Positions 5,339-5,391 of a stretch of 5,391 bases of DNA are shown piece after piece. The position numbers were made by a program, and so were the translations under genes. Location: contig CAMNBW010000129.1 of NCBI GenBank assembly GCA_946533525.1, positions 1-5,391 of the forward strand. Direction: 5' to 3'. The notes beneath the pieces were generated by a model that ran no database searches, was not told the origin of the DNA, and saw only the letters and a list, made by a program, of their open reading frames with translations. The stretch's first letter is position 1. The number at the start of each line of letters is the position of its first letter. This stretch comes from an uncultured Lachnospiraceae bacterium. Lineage in GTDB: Bacteria > Bacillota > Clostridia > Lachnospirales > Lachnospiraceae.

Positions 5339-5391
5339 ATGAGGGAGAAATTAAATACGCTGCCGCTGCTGCAATTGAGGGAGCTGGCAAA
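5339..5391 (+). CDS. rho: Probable transcription termination factor Rho, N-terminus only
   Basis: The gene runs off the right edge after 17 full codons, reading MREKLNTLPLLQLRELA. This resembles the start of the Rho N-terminal (SAP-like) domain in Clostridia, where a short charged start leads to LPLxxLRELAK. Rho is the hexameric RNA-dependent helicase that ends transcription of untranslated RNA. Seventeen residues cannot prove this: other proteins carry the same small Rho_N domain, and the RNA-binding and ATPase parts lie outside the window. It has its own promoter (5211-5239) and a strong ribosome binding site. Confidence 0.6.
   Translation, partial: MREKLNTLPLLQLRELA

Overview
The window looks like ordinary chromosome from a Gram-positive anaerobe of the Bacillota, most likely class Clostridia and plausibly Lachnospiraceae. 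This is inferred from a fused SecDF, a DUF4250 small protein, strong GGAGG ribosome binding sites, consensus sigma-A promoters and a run of tightly packed co-directional genes. No phage, transposon, CRISPR, tRNA or rRNA sequence was seen.

Layout. Positions 1-237 are intergenic and hold two back-to-back promoters. The leftward one (TTGACA, 17 bp, TATTAT) leads within about 20 nt into a strong leftward intrinsic terminator at the window edge, so it makes either a very short RNA or an attenuated leader for a gene beyond the edge. The rightward one (TTGAAG, 17 bp, TAGAAT with an extended -10) drives the main operon. That operon reads secDF (protein export motor), a COG2426 small integral membrane protein, a 56-residue DUF4250 protein, rarA (AAA+ ATPase of stalled forks), trmL (tRNA wobble 2'-O-methyltransferase) and a 68-residue two-helix membrane protein. 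Gaps are 3, 9, 3, 2 and 34 nt. Several internal genes have poor Shine-Dalgarno sequences and probably depend on translational coupling. A new promoter (TTGATG, 17 bp, TATAAT) overlaps the end of the last small gene and leads, through a G-poor leader of about 90 nt, to a gene cut by the right edge whose first residues resemble the N-terminus of transcription terminator Rho.

The functions are housekeeping (secretion, fork repair, tRNA modification, transcription termination) and do not form a single pathway. The items most worth attention are not enzymes: the short leftward promoter-terminator unit, a perfect 11-bp hairpin inside the DUF4250 gene, a 14-position near-perfect hairpin across the trmL stop codon, the G-poor rho leader, and the two uncharacterised small proteins.
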